A DNA stretch of 64,000 nucleotides. Origin: CAYLXX01 sp964484325. GTDB taxonomy: Bacteria; Patescibacteriota; Microgenomatia; UBA1406; GWC2-37-13. The DNA lies in the NCBI GenBank assembly GCA_964484325.1, contig CAZAEE010000004.1, forward strand, positions 16,043 to 80,042, given 5' to 3'. Position numbers and translations under genes: made by a program. This document shows positions 1 through 9,830 of the stretch, one piece after another. The notes under the pieces are model-generated. The model ran no database searches and was not told the DNA's origin. It saw nothing but the letters and a program-made list of their open reading frames with translations. The first letter of the stretch is position 1. Each line of letters opens with the position of its first letter.

Positions 1-160
1 TAAAGACGTTAATTATTATTATTCGCCCGATGAATTTTTGAAAAGATTAAACAAAGGCAATGGTTTCTATCTGATTGAAAATGGTGATTTCCATTATTTA
101 AAAAATTCGGCAGCTCAGATTGTATATAAAAATAGTGATTTCACGTTACTGAAAAATTGA
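1..160 (+). CDS. C-terminal end of an upstream gene, probably a membrane glycosyltransferase (partial)
   Basis: An open frame enters from the left edge (first complete codon at base 2) and ends at TGA 158-160. It encodes about 52 residues, polar and aromatic, ending in DFTLLKN. GT-C membrane glycosyltransferases in this cluster end in a similar soluble tail that discusses no membrane segment and finishes with a short strand-rich piece such as YSLYLLERM. The next gene starts 7 nt downstream in the same direction, so this is probably the previous member of the same glycosyltransferase operon. Function is inferred from context only; the catalytic part is outside the window. Confidence 0.6.
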   Translation, partial: KDVNYYYSPDEFLKRLNKGNGFYLIENGDFHYLKNSAAQIVYKNSDFTLLKN

Positions 161-167
161 CCTGATT

Positions 168-1445
168 ATGAAAAAAGAGATTATTATACTGATATTTTTT
201 ATACTCGTGTTTATCGGTGTTCGATCGGTAAACTTTATCTATCACTTGAACTTCACTGTAGATCAAGCGCAACAAGCTACCAGAGCATTGGAACTGTATC
301 GGAAAAAAGAACTCACTCTTATCGGTAATGAAGTTACCTCGTATAACTATCAAGGAAAAACAATATTTCAAGGTCCGGCAACTCACTACATGATACTTGC
401 ACTTCTTATTTTGGGTAACTTTGACCCTGTTTTTTCTTCTTATATCTTTTTGCTCTTTTGTGCGTTCATGATATTTCCTTTGTATTACGGGACCAAAATG
501 CTCATTAACCAAAAAGCCGCTCTCATCATGGTTATTCTCTATACGCTCATGCCCTACTTTGTCACCTATACTAGATTTCTCTGGAACCCCAACTTTCAAC
601 TTTCGCTTCTACCGATTCTCATTTTGTTAATGGGTCTTTATAAAAAGAGAAAGAAGACATGGCTTTTTTTTGCATTGTCGACTTTTTTGGGAATATTACT
701 GCATTTTCATTATCAGTTCATTTTTGTGATTGTCGCAGTATTCATTTACTATTTTTTCGTTGTCCGTCTATCTCGTATCAATATACTAGTTTTTTTGGGC
801 GGTTTGATCGCTGGTCTGGGACCATTAATACTTTTTGAGTTAAAGCACAATTTTTATAACTTTAGAACCGGTCTTTTGATATTAGAACATCCTCAAGAGT
901 CGCATCGGGCCGGTGGTGTATCTACACCGCACTATTATTTGTCGCCTGTTTTCCTAGGTCTACTGGCAATTATGGGGTTATGCAGTTGGTTGCTGTCAAA
1001 ATTGCTGAAAAAGTATCACATAAGCCTTGGAAATATGCAGTTTATGCTGTTTGCGGCAATTTTGGCGCTCTTTCTTTTCGTTCGCACAGCTTTCATCAAC
1101 TTTCCCCGTCCCAGTCATTCATTTTGGGCAGGAACAACGTATTACAATTACCTTATCGATCACAAAATCTACGAGATTGCCAAACAAGAAAACCTGAAAA
1201 ATTACAACATCGCCAATCCAACATATGACACACTCGCTCTTGTGCCAAAGTATTTGCTGAAGCGTGATAATGTTCAGCTTAATTATGAAGATTATTACTC
1301 AAATAAGTTCCTTTATGTAATATATGAAAGCGATCAATATATGCACGATCCAGCCTATGAAGTACATACGTTCACTCCATCAAAACTTATTAAGAAATGG
1401 CGGTTAAATCAAAGATACTCTTTGTATCTTCTTGAAAGGATGTAA
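168..1445 (+). CDS. GT-C type polytopic membrane glycosyltransferase, ArnT/PMT-like
   Basis: 425 residues with about 10 hydrophobic segments and a soluble tail of about 80 residues. The first outward loop carries an acidic position, D32 in VDQAQQATRA, in the place where GT39-type enzymes hold the catalytic Asp. GT-C enzymes of this kind transfer a sugar from a polyprenyl-phosphate donor on the outer face of the membrane. It is a paralogue of the protein at 9831-11207: both share LTLIG after the first loop, a LHFHYQFIF/MNMHFQFIF segment and PLILFELKHNF/PLVLFDLRHNF. It lies in a same-strand run with 1460-2974. Donor and acceptor cannot be told from sequence. Confidence 0.75.
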   Translation: MKKEIIILIFFILVFIGVRSVNFIYHLNFTVDQAQQATRALELYRKKELTLIGNEVTSYNYQGKTIFQGPATHYMILALLILGNFDPVFSSYIFLLFCAFMIFPLYYGTKMLINQKAALIMVILYTLMPYFVTYTRFLWNPNFQLSLLPILILLMGLYKKRKKTWLFFALSTFLGILLHFHYQFIFVIVAVFIYYFFVVRLSRINILVFLGGLIAGLGPLILFELKHNFYNFRTGLLILEHPQESHRAGGVSTPHYYLSPVFLGLLAIMGLCSWLLSKLLKKYHISLGNMQFMLFAAILALFLFVRTAFINFPRPSHSFWAGTTYYNYLIDHKIYEIAKQENLKNYNIANPTYDTLALVPKYLLKRDNVQLNYEDYYSNKFLYVIYESDQYMHDPAYEVHTFTPSKLIKKWRLNQRYSLYLLERM

Positions 1446-1459
1446 AATACTTATAGCCC

Positions 1460-2974
1460 ATGTTTAACATTAACCAGTTGATCTCAATCTTTCGCAAACA
1501 TATATCTAAAAAAGATGCAGTTTTTTTAGCAGGCATCGCACTAATTTACTTTATCAGCCGATTATGCAATCTTGAAAAGTTTCCCATTTTTTCCGATGAA
1601 GGCATCTACATTCATTGGGCAAAAGTCGCCTGGCATGATGCTACCTGGCGCTTTATTTCGTTAACCGATGGCAAGCAACCTTTACAAACGTGGGCAACTA
1701 TCCCGTTTCTTAAGATTTTCCCGAACGATGCGCTCTTGGCCGGTCGACTTTTTGCGGTTTTTTCAGGATTTTTTGCTTTAACGGGCATAGTTACAACAGC
1801 TTGGTACTTATTTGGTAAGCGTGCTGGCTTTATTGCCGGAATACTTTATATTGTTACTCCGTACTTTCTGTTTTATGACCGTTTAGCGCTTGTTGATTCG
1901 GCGGTCAACGGCTTTTTTATCTGGATACTTTTTCTTTCTATACTGCTTGCACGGTTGCGCAGACTCGATGTCGCGCTACTTTTTGGTTTGGTCGGCGGTC
2001 TTGGATCACTGGCGAAGTCTTCAGTTAGAATATTTCTTGGGCTGGCGGTTTTTGGACCAATTCTTTTTTATGAGAAAAACCACAAAAAATTTCTGAATAA
2101 CATCGTCAATTTTCTGGTTCTCTATGCTATCGGTGGTCTGCTTGCTTTTGCTGTTTACAATGTCCAGCGTTTATCACCATTTCTTCACTTCGTCGCTGAA
2201 AAAAATAAAACATTCGTCGTGACATTTGACGAGTTTGTTCATACCCCCTTTGCTTACTTTTTTTCAAACGTTCAAAGTATTCCCCTGTATGTTTCTTGGG
2301 AATCAGGTTTTGTTTTGACAATTCTTGGTATTGTTGGTTTATTTTTTCTCCAGAAAAAACATCAGCAACTCTTCTGGTATTTTTTAGTGTGGATTCTCGT
2401 TCCCTTTTTTATCGTAGCTTTTTTTTCCAAAATCTTATTTCCCAGATACATTATCTTTTTTGCCAGTCTTCTTGTAATCTGTGCAGCCTTCTATCTGAAT
2501 CAGCTAAAAAACAAAACACACTTGATACTGATAGCACTTCTTATCGGACTTTCTGTCATCTATTTTCACTACACCATTCTTTTTGATCAAAAAGATATTC
2601 CGCTACCAGCCATCGATCGTGGTCAGTATATCGAAGCATGGCCGGCAGGCTGGGGTGCTCAAGAGATCGTCGACTATGCACGTGCCAACTCAACTGACAA
2701 ACCAGTGGTATTTATTGCGGAGGGAAATTTTGGTATGACTGGTGACGTACTTGATACTTTTATCCGTCCCGGAGACAGAATATCTATCAAAGGATACTGG
2801 CCGCTTGATACCAAAAATCTTCTGGAAAACCAAAATCTCTTAGATTCAAATCATGTATATGTTGTTTATGCACACAAAGATACATTCGAAAACGAACTCC
2901 CACTGCGACTGATCAAAAAGTTTACTAAACCAGGAAATCAATCAGCACTCTACTTATTTGAATTAACTCGATAA
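1460..2974 (+). CDS. GT39-family (ArnT/PMT-like) membrane glycosyltransferase
   Basis: 504 residues, about 11 membrane segments. The first periplasmic-side loop contains SDEGIYIHWA with D46-E47, the acidic signature of GT39 dolichyl/undecaprenyl-phosphate-sugar transferases. The soluble tail of about 110 residues is typical of the PMT_2 group. ATG at 1460 lies 14 nt after the preceding stop, with no Shine-Dalgarno sequence. It converges with the opposite-strand gene ending at 2978, leaving only 3 bp between them, so any terminator must lie inside coding sequence. Family assignment is firm; the sugar is unknown. Confidence 0.82.
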   Translation: MFNINQLISIFRKHISKKDAVFLAGIALIYFISRLCNLEKFPIFSDEGIYIHWAKVAWHDATWRFISLTDGKQPLQTWATIPFLKIFPNDALLAGRLFAVFSGFFALTGIVTTAWYLFGKRAGFIAGILYIVTPYFLFYDRLALVDSAVNGFFIWILFLSILLARLRRLDVALLFGLVGGLGSLAKSSVRIFLGLAVFGPILFYEKNHKKFLNNIVNFLVLYAIGGLLAFAVYNVQRLSPFLHFVAEKNKTFVVTFDEFVHTPFAYFFSNVQSIPLYVSWESGFVLTILGIVGLFFLQKKHQQLFWYFLVWILVPFFIVAFFSKILFPRYIIFFASLLVICAAFYLNQLKNKTHLILIALLIGLSVIYFHYTILFDQKDIPLPAIDRGQYIEAWPAGWGAQEIVDYARANSTDKPVVFIAEGNFGMTGDVLDTFIRPGDRISIKGYWPLDTKNLLENQNLLDSNHVYVVYAHKDTFENELPLRLIKKFTKPGNQSALYLFELTR

Positions 2975-2977
2975 CCG

Positions 2978-4789
2978 TTAGAGATTCCTCAGTCTTTTTA
3001 GGAATTTTTTGAAAGCAGTACCCTCAGGGATAAGATAGAATACTAAACTGATAAATACGAGTAAACCAATCAATGAAAGTGTATCACCAAAGGTACGCAC
3101 GAGAGTATTCTTAAACTCAAAACTGAGAATATACGTACCTTTTGGTACTGGTACTGTCATTAACCTTAGGTCATTATCTGACCGGATATCGATCGTACTT
3201 TGCCAACCTGAGCGAATATCAGTCAACGTTGCCACCCAGCCGGGAAAAAAAAATGTATTAAGGATAAAGTCTGTCTGACTGAATGCGTGAACAAAAAAGG
3301 TCTTTTTTCTAAATGTGTTTAGTTGTTGATTAGCGTATCCGTCAGTCTCGGGCATGAAGAAGGTACTCGTTGGCAGATCCTTCTGCTGAATATCCAGGGT
3401 GGTAGTACCTAGAGCAGTTTTGGTCGTTCGAATACCTTGAGGCACAAACTCAAATGAAGTACGACTGACATCCCAGGTAATGACTTTAGGGGATGTTAAA
3501 TCCTGATCAGTGACATCTTTTAAATATTGCGGCTTAAAATATCGGGAATAAACTCCGATTACCAGAAGACAAAAAATAACAATCATAATGAATAATTGCT
3601 TCATAGCCTGCTTTTTGTCGTTATATAGCTGTTTCAAGAAAAAAACACTATACCCTCCAACAACTGACAGAAAAAAACCGGCAAACGTCAAAAATCTCCA
3701 GGGGAACTGCAAATATGCCAAGTATGATACTGATCGCCAGATGAATGATGAAGCTTGAATAGTCATGAAAAGACTAAACACAGCTAAAAATACCAAGAAA
3801 TAAAATTGACTCATATCTGTGTTTTTTTTCTTTTTATATAGATAGATTCCCGAAAGAATAATTGCCAATATAAAAAGACCAATCTGCGCTTTACCCAGTT
3901 GAAAAGTTATCCCGTCTTCTGGTCCAGCCACAGACCCGCCGTATCCCCATAGTGAATACCAAAATTGTTGCGGGTAAATAAAGTGAATCGTGTAATCTGC
4001 AAGCTCGTGGGTCAAAACTTTATCAACGTACGTATATTTTTTCTCAGTTAATGATGGTAACCAGAAAAAGGCTGACAAACACAGTCCGATAACAACTCCA
4101 AATATAAAAAACTTAGTAAACGCGAGGCGATTTTTGACTGATTTATATACATAAAAAACAAAAAAAGCAACGATAAAAAATACTGCAGGCAAGGCAATTA
4201 AAGGATGATTTAAGACCAAAAGTGCCAAAGTTATTGCAAAAAAAAGACTATGTTTGAGCTTCGGCTCATCAAAAAGTTTTTTAAGGCTCAGAAATACAAA
4301 AGGCAAGATCGCCATACTGAAAAACTCAGCCAACGCACCACGAACATACGCATTAACTGCGTGATAAAAAAAGTACGTATACAATACTGTCGGAACCAGT
4401 GCAATAATCTTTCCAAAAAGATTTTTGGAAAACAAATAGGCACCCCAGGCAGAAAGAACAAATCCCAGTATGAACGTGAGCTTAATTGACCAAATTAAGC
4501 TTAAACCTAACAAATGAAAAACTTCACCAATGTAATACACAAGAGGCGGATAAAAATTGAAAAGAGGATAACCGTAGCCAAATCCAAGCAGATCTACCCA
4601 TCTGGGATATAAATACCCTTGTCGAATACCTTGATCGAGAAGAAAAAGTCGGGCTACTTGCTGATCATCATGCATCGAGAAATATTGGCCATTTAAAAGG
4701 TGCGAAAATGCAGGAACTGTTATAATAAAAACTATAAGAAACCAGATTAGACGAGCGAGAACTGGATTTTTCTGTTTAACTATGCTCAT
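2978..4789 (-). CDS. Large membrane protein, 6-pyruvoyl-tetrahydropterin synthase-related / YfhO-like GT-C fold
   Basis: 603 residues with about 12 hydrophobic helices followed by a soluble beta-rich region (roughly residues 430-570) and one last helix. The N-terminal loop reads MHDDQQVARLFLLDQG with H40-D41-D42, and is followed by YPRW and YGYPLFNFYPP, a pattern of the PTPS_related membrane domain (PF10131 as I remember it). These proteins resemble GT-C glycosyltransferases and sit in polysaccharide clusters, but their reaction is not established. The gene is divergent from the flippase at 4814; the space between holds both start regions in about 24 bp. Confidence 0.7.
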   Translation of the reverse strand: MSIVKQKNPVLARLIWFLIVFIITVPAFSHLLNGQYFSMHDDQQVARLFLLDQGIRQGYLYPRWVDLLGFGYGYPLFNFYPPLVYYIGEVFHLLGLSLIWSIKLTFILGFVLSAWGAYLFSKNLFGKIIALVPTVLYTYFFYHAVNAYVRGALAEFFSMAILPFVFLSLKKLFDEPKLKHSLFFAITLALLVLNHPLIALPAVFFIVAFFVFYVYKSVKNRLAFTKFFIFGVVIGLCLSAFFWLPSLTEKKYTYVDKVLTHELADYTIHFIYPQQFWYSLWGYGGSVAGPEDGITFQLGKAQIGLFILAIILSGIYLYKKKKNTDMSQFYFLVFLAVFSLFMTIQASSFIWRSVSYLAYLQFPWRFLTFAGFFLSVVGGYSVFFLKQLYNDKKQAMKQLFIMIVIFCLLVIGVYSRYFKPQYLKDVTDQDLTSPKVITWDVSRTSFEFVPQGIRTTKTALGTTTLDIQQKDLPTSTFFMPETDGYANQQLNTFRKKTFFVHAFSQTDFILNTFFFPGWVATLTDIRSGWQSTIDIRSDNDLRLMTVPVPKGTYILSFEFKNTLVRTFGDTLSLIGLLVFISLVFYLIPEGTAFKKFLKRLRNL

Positions 4790-4813
4790 GTGTACCTATT
4801 GTAGGAAGTTTTG

Positions 4814-6274
4814 ATGATTTTTTCCATGGAAAAAAAACCCAATTGGCAATCAGCAAGCGTTATCTCAGTTTTAACCCTTTTTTTCCAGAGCGGCTATGCA
4901 GCTGTCTTAGGACTAATAGCTAACCTGGTACTGACGATTCTTCTTAGCCCGACAGTTTTTGGGATGTACATCACCATGCTCTCTCTCATATCATTCTTAA
5001 ACTACTTTTCCGACATTGGTTTGGCCGCTTCATTAATACAGAAAAAAGAAATTACTCAAGATGATGTCAAAACTACCTTTAGTGTTCAGCAGCTTCTTAT
5101 TATTACGCTGATTTCTCTGGGATTTTTGGCAAGTCCGTTTGTGAAGCACTTCTACAATCTACCGCAAGAGGGCGTTTATCTTTTTTGGGCACTTCTTTTC
5201 TCGTTTTTTATCTCTTCGTTAAAAACAATTCCTTCAATTTTTCTTGAACGTAAGATCCAGTTTCAGAAAATAGTATTTGTGCAGATTGCTGAAAGTACAG
5301 TTTTTTACACATCTGTGATGGTACTTGCAATACTCCATTTTGGTTTGTGGAGCTTCACTATTGGAGTGCTCCTTCGAGCAGTAACAGGACTTATTCTTAT
5401 TTATAGTATTTCTTTCTGGATGCCAAAAATCGGCATCTCGATCAAGTCGTTGAAAGAACTACTCTCATTTGGTATCCCGTTTCAATCAAGTGCTTTTCTG
5501 GCACTTTTCAAAGACGACTTCATCATTTTATTTTTAGGGAAAATTCTTGGCTTTGCAGGTGTCGGATACATCGGATGGGCCAAAAAGTGGGCTGAAGCAC
5601 CGCTTCGCATCGTCATGGACAATGTCAGTCGTGTTACCTTTCCGCTAATAGCTCGGTTTCAGGATGACAAACAACACATTGGTAAAGTCGTTGAAAAAGT
5701 CTTGTATTACCAAACAGCTATACTTGCGCCAGTGATGTTTGGCAGTTTACTCATCATGCCTTACGTGGTTCAGATACTCCCACGGTATGAAAAATGGGCA
5801 CTTGCACTACCTCTTTTTTTCATATTTGTCATCTCCTCATTTCTTGTTTCGTACATGGCTCCCTTTATCAACTTGTTTAACGCTTTGGGGAAAGTGAAGT
5901 ATTCATTTAGCTTTATGCTCTTGTGGACTCTCATCACTTGGGTGCTCACACCCGTTTTAACACGAAAGTATGGTTATTATGGTTTTCCAATTACGCATTT
6001 AACAGTATCGGCAACATTTCTTCTTGTAGTGTGGCAAGCGAAAAAACTAATTAAGTTTGACTTTTTAAAACAAGTTTATCCGTTCCTTCTATCGGCCGCT
6101 CTCATGACCGCGCTTACCTATCTTGCTCAACTTGTTATCCGGGTTGACCCGCTCAGTACGCTTCTTATCACCGTTCCTCTTGCTGCGATCATTTACTGGA
6201 GCGTGTTAAAGTGGTTTTTTAACATTAACAGTATTAACGAAGTCAAGAAGTTTCTTGACAAGAGAAATTACTAA
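4814..6274 (+). CDS. Oligosaccharide flippase, Wzx/MATE-like polysaccharide exporter
   Basis: About 486 residues and 12-14 hydrophobic helices over its entire length. The N-terminal region (QSGYAAVLGLIANLVL, then SDIGLAASLIQKKEIT) is characteristic of the Wzx/RfbX group, which flips lipid-linked oligosaccharides across the membrane. I start it at ATG 4814 because AGGAAG (4803-4808) sits 5 nt upstream, one of few plausible ribosome binding sites in this window; ATG 4826 is an alternative. It is followed after 1 nt by a GT2 gene. Together with the GT genes this implies lipid-linked glycan assembly and export. Confidence 0.85.
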   Translation: MIFSMEKKPNWQSASVISVLTLFFQSGYAAVLGLIANLVLTILLSPTVFGMYITMLSLISFLNYFSDIGLAASLIQKKEITQDDVKTTFSVQQLLIITLISLGFLASPFVKHFYNLPQEGVYLFWALLFSFFISSLKTIPSIFLERKIQFQKIVFVQIAESTVFYTSVMVLAILHFGLWSFTIGVLLRAVTGLILIYSISFWMPKIGISIKSLKELLSFGIPFQSSAFLALFKDDFIILFLGKILGFAGVGYIGWAKKWAEAPLRIVMDNVSRVTFPLIARFQDDKQHIGKVVEKVLYYQTAILAPVMFGSLLIMPYVVQILPRYEKWALALPLFFIFVISSFLVSYMAPFINLFNALGKVKYSFSFMLLWTLITWVLTPVLTRKYGYYGFPITHLTVSATFLLVVWQAKKLIKFDFLKQVYPFLLSAALMTALTYLAQLVIRVDPLSTLLITVPLAAIIYWSVLKWFFNINSINEVKKFLDKRNY

Positions 6275-6275
6275 T

Positions 6276-7091
6276 ATGTCAGAAAAACTCGCCCTCATCA
6301 CAGTCGTTTACGAAAACTATTTTATCTTAGATGATTTTTTAAAAAGTCTAGAGAAACAAAAAAATAGAAATTTTCACTTATATATTAGCGACCTTTCAAA
6401 AAATAAACAAAAAATTGTCTCACGTAAAATACCAATGACAGTGATTGCTACCGAAAATAAAGGATACGCTCATGGCGTCAATGTTGGCATTACAAGAGCT
6501 CTTCAGGAAGGAGAAAATTATTTTTGTATCCTCAATAATGATATTTTCTTTGAGTCAGATTTTGTTTCGTCAGTTATAAAAAGTTTGAACAGTCATCCTA
6601 CATCAATTATTGGCGGAAAAATTTACTATGCACCCGGATACGAATACCATAAAGGTCGCTACCAGAAAAAAGATCTGGGAAAAGTGATTTGGTATGCTGG
6701 TGGATCGATCGACTGGAGTCATGCACTCACTCCACATCGTGGAGTTGATGAAGTTGATACGGAACAATATAACAGATTTGAAGAAACAGACTTTATAAAT
6801 GGCGCGCTTATGAATTTTGATGCAGCAGTGTATCGAAAAGTTGGCCCGCTTGACGAATCATACTTTCTCTATTTCGAAGACTCAGATTACTGTATGCGGG
6901 CTCAAAAAAAAGAGGTGAAACTTTATTATGATCCAGCGATTGTTATCTGGCACAAAGTTTCTCAGTCGACAGATGGATCCGGTTCTGATTTCCAGCGAAC
7001 GTATCAGGAAAAAAATCGACTGAAATTTGGTCTAAGGTACGCTCCCCTAAAAACAAAGCTCCATCTTATTAAGAACTACTTTTTTCACTGA
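6276..7091 (+). CDS. GT2-family glycosyltransferase, rhamnosyltransferase-like
   Basis: 271 residues from ATG 6276, one base after the flippase stop. A GT-A fold is indicated by LALITVVYEN at the N-terminus, the nucleotide-sugar/metal motif LNNDIFF around residue 90, GALMNFDAAVY and the acceptor-side acidic motif EDSDYCMR followed by a His-containing IVIWHKVS. This layout matches dTDP-rhamnosyl and galactofuranosyl transferases of GT2. The enzyme is cytoplasmic and would extend a lipid-linked sugar before flipping. Its last 7 bp overlap the convergent gene at 7085. An upstream TTG at 6255 is possible but would overlap the flippase. Confidence 0.85.
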   Translation: MSEKLALITVVYENYFILDDFLKSLEKQKNRNFHLYISDLSKNKQKIVSRKIPMTVIATENKGYAHGVNVGITRALQEGENYFCILNNDIFFESDFVSSVIKSLNSHPTSIIGGKIYYAPGYEYHKGRYQKKDLGKVIWYAGGSIDWSHALTPHRGVDEVDTEQYNRFEETDFINGALMNFDAAVYRKVGPLDESYFLYFEDSDYCMRAQKKEVKLYYDPAIVIWHKVSQSTDGSGSDFQRTYQEKNRLKFGLRYAPLKTKLHLIKNYFFH

Positions 7092-8737
7092 ACATAACCT
7101 TCCTGATGCAGTTTTTGAAGGAGTGCTTCTTTTTGATCGTTTCGTAAATAAAGATCAGTTCTCAAGTTAAACTCAGATGGACTTCGAACAACGGTAATAC
7201 CTTTAATATCTTCAACTTGAGTATATTTATCACTCATCCAATCAAGAAAAAACTTACCAAACTCAACCGCCGGTGTATTAAATATTGAGGCGGTTTGTTG
7301 AAATACGATGATCTTCGGCGGATTTTTTTCAAACTGTTCAAGAAATGTCTGTTTCAAATGGTCATTTTCCCGAAACTGCGGCAGAAGAGTTGGATATTTT
7401 CCAGGAAGCTTAGCTCGTTTAACAAAAAACTCCTGATCTGGCATATATGGTCCCATCCAGTAATAATCGTCGCCAACTAGCATATCGACAAACTGACCGG
7501 TAAATGAGTGGTTTGGGGCATTGGGTATCTTTTGAATATATCTTTGAAAAAATTTACTGTAGGTGTTTTCAAATAAAAAAACGAAACTGAAAAACATAAA
7601 AATGGCTATCACGGCCTGGGCCAGTCGAGCCATATCATGAACGATAAATTCACTTGAGCGAATTTTACGGATAAGGTAAAGCGCAATAAGGGATGAAATG
7701 AGACCAAAGACAAGAAACAGTGCTCCTTGATAATCTGTCTCGTGATAGTTGGAGATATCACTTCTGGGTGCGCTAAATGAAAGAACAAAAAAGTATAATA
7801 CTCCAAAGATAGGAAATCTCCAAAGAAGAAGCACAAGAAGTGCTAATGAACCAGAGGCTGCTAATGTACCAATTGGTAAGTAGAGATCCATGTGTTTGAT
7901 CTTTGACAACAAAGGCAAATAATTATTGTAAAAGTTAAACATGATTGTCATGCCAAACTTTAACGGGTTGAAGAAATGGCCTCTGGTATAGTTGGGAATA
8001 TCAATATAAAGCTGCGTGTTGTAGGTGAAGTTTGAAAAATAAAAATCTTTGATCGCGCCTGTAAAGACAATTGAAAGACCAAAGACAATGTACGGAATAA
8101 CAGCAACAGCAAAAAACTTGACTAACTTCCTGATATTCCACCCGACAAGAACGGCCTCCCACACATACAAAATGAAAGCTAAGTAAAGATACGTTAATGA
8201 GGAAAAAATCAGACAGAACGTCAAAAAAGATGCCAATAACGTCACTTCGTAGCTGACTTTTCGTGTAAGTGTCTGAGCAAGAAGCAGCCAAAATGTCAAT
8301 GAAAAAAACAGTATCGCCAAACTATCGGCAATATAGAGATGAAACCAGAAATAAACTCCCATAATCGGGTAAAAGAGCACAAATATGAGATAAAAAGGGT
8401 AGAGATCGCTGTGATGTCGCTTGATCCAACGTCCGACGCCTACTAGACAAAGAAATACGAAAATCATCCAGTATTTACGAAAGAGAATAAATGACCCAAA
8501 CGATATCTTAAGAAAGATTGCCGCCAAATACCAAGCAAGAGGCAGATGATGATCGAAAAAACCGATGTACGGTGCTCTTCCCTGGTTGATAAACTGCCCG
8601 CCGAGAATATTGACAAACTCATCAGGATAGGCAACGTAGTTGGAGTTCACCCAGAACAAAATGAAAGATAGAGCATAAAGAACAGTATCCCATCTTGTTC
8701 TTAAGAAAATTATTGCCTGATCAACAAGCTTTTTCAT
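7085..8737 (-). CDS. GT-C type membrane glycosyltransferase-like protein
   Basis: 550 residues with about 10-11 membrane segments and a soluble tail of roughly 150 residues. The first loop has YPDEFVNILGGQFINQG with D39-E40, followed by FFDHHLPLAWY, which is the GT39-type arrangement (acidic pair then a His-rich aromatic motif). The stop lies inside the 3' end of the convergent GT2 gene. It overlaps the upstream gene 8734-9810 by 4 nt (ATGA), so the two are probably translationally coupled. Substrate unknown. Confidence 0.72.
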   Translation of the reverse strand: MKKLVDQAIIFLRTRWDTVLYALSFILFWVNSNYVAYPDEFVNILGGQFINQGRAPYIGFFDHHLPLAWYLAAIFLKISFGSFILFRKYWMIFVFLCLVGVGRWIKRHHSDLYPFYLIFVLFYPIMGVYFWFHLYIADSLAILFFSLTFWLLLAQTLTRKVSYEVTLLASFLTFCLIFSSLTYLYLAFILYVWEAVLVGWNIRKLVKFFAVAVIPYIVFGLSIVFTGAIKDFYFSNFTYNTQLYIDIPNYTRGHFFNPLKFGMTIMFNFYNNYLPLLSKIKHMDLYLPIGTLAASGSLALLVLLLWRFPIFGVLYFFVLSFSAPRSDISNYHETDYQGALFLVFGLISSLIALYLIRKIRSSEFIVHDMARLAQAVIAIFMFFSFVFLFENTYSKFFQRYIQKIPNAPNHSFTGQFVDMLVGDDYYWMGPYMPDQEFFVKRAKLPGKYPTLLPQFRENDHLKQTFLEQFEKNPPKIIVFQQTASIFNTPAVEFGKFFLDWMSDKYTQVEDIKGITVVRSPSEFNLRTDLYLRNDQKEALLQKLHQEGYVQ

Positions 8738-9810
8738 TCTTTTGTAATTGTAATAAATCTAAACTCCTTTGCAAGCCAGATTATTGTTATCATCGCTGAG
8801 AATGCAATAATCACATGTTTAATTAAGATACTATTTGACCCTGTCCAATCCCCATACAAAACAAAAGGATAGTAGGAAACAAGTAGTCCAGCAAAAAGAA
8901 AATTAAATTTTTTAAACATTTTGCTAAAAAATGGATAAAGTACAAATAAATTTAGAAAGTACCAAGGCTGCACCTCTCCGGTTGCCGAAACGTATAAAAC
9001 TGCCAAAAGAATACCAATTCCTGCAAAAAGATATTTTTTTGGATAATTTGTTAACATAAGTAAAATTGGCACTGTAAAATATTTTATTCCGGCTGATAAA
9101 AGAAAAAACAATCCTGCAATCAATCGAGGTTTTTTTGAAAGATAATGAAGCCCAATTATCCCAAGAGCCACTGCAATAAAATCATTATGTAAGTTCATTA
9201 AACCTTCAACTAAAATGAGCGGATTTGTCGCAAAAAAGATGGCCTGCCATTTAGACATTTTATTGAGTAAATAAACACTCAGTATATAACACCCGGCAAA
9301 TGTCATTTTTCCCAACATATATGCCAGAATGAACTTTCCAAAGCTTAGAACCGATGCTGGCAACATCATGAGCAAAAATGTTGGTCCATATGGATAAGTT
9401 CGATGAGTCCAGTGCATAAAGCGAGTCCAATTATCGTGAGGAAAATCAAGTGCTTTATGAAGGTAAGGGTTCTGATGATAAAATGTCAGAATTTTTTCAT
9501 CAAATAAATAGTTGAAAAAATCATGAGAAAGAAAGGGATACGAAAAAAGAAGAACTCCGCCTATTACAAGTGAAAGGTGAACCGGATTGGTTTTTTTCTT
9601 TTTAACAAAATAGATATGAAAAGCAAAAAGAAGCACAACAAAAAGCAGGTAGACAAAAGTGGAAAGTGGCCTTTGGTAGTACCCAAAATAAATGAGTTTT
9701 TCACGAAAAAAAGCCCAGACAGGTGAGTTAAATAGCGTGATGTTTGGATCCATCAACGCATACGAGTAAACGGAAAATGCGACCAATAGTACTGCGTAAA
9801 GAAATATCAT
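8734..9810 (-). CDS. Polytopic membrane protein, mannosyltransferase-like GT-C (MptA/MptB or GT87 style)
   Basis: 358 residues, about 9-10 helices and no large soluble tail. After two helices there is SYPFLSHDFFNY with D97, followed by YPYGPTFLL, a pattern seen in polyprenyl-phosphate-mannose dependent alpha-1,6-mannosyltransferases and in GT87/DUF2029 proteins. The FATNPLILVEGLMNLHND stretch also fits this family. It is the first gene of a two-gene reverse-strand operon and is divergent from the gene at 9831 with only 20 bp between start codons, so both promoters must extend into the opposite gene. Family assignment is moderate. Confidence 0.65.
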   Translation of the reverse strand: MIFLYAVLLVAFSVYSYALMDPNITLFNSPVWAFFREKLIYFGYYQRPLSTFVYLLFVVLLFAFHIYFVKKKKTNPVHLSLVIGGVLLFSYPFLSHDFFNYLFDEKILTFYHQNPYLHKALDFPHDNWTRFMHWTHRTYPYGPTFLLMMLPASVLSFGKFILAYMLGKMTFAGCYILSVYLLNKMSKWQAIFFATNPLILVEGLMNLHNDFIAVALGIIGLHYLSKKPRLIAGLFFLLSAGIKYFTVPILLMLTNYPKKYLFAGIGILLAVLYVSATGEVQPWYFLNLFVLYPFFSKMFKKFNFLFAGLLVSYYPFVLYGDWTGSNSILIKHVIIAFSAMITIIWLAKEFRFITITKE

Positions 9811-9830
9811 ATATAATTGTTCACATTGCT

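Noticed and set aside
1350..1400. VHTFTPSKLIKKW in the first glycosyltransferase as a copy of the ClpC repeat
   Set aside because: Only the first few residues agree; the aromatic strand and LxDYF end are missing.
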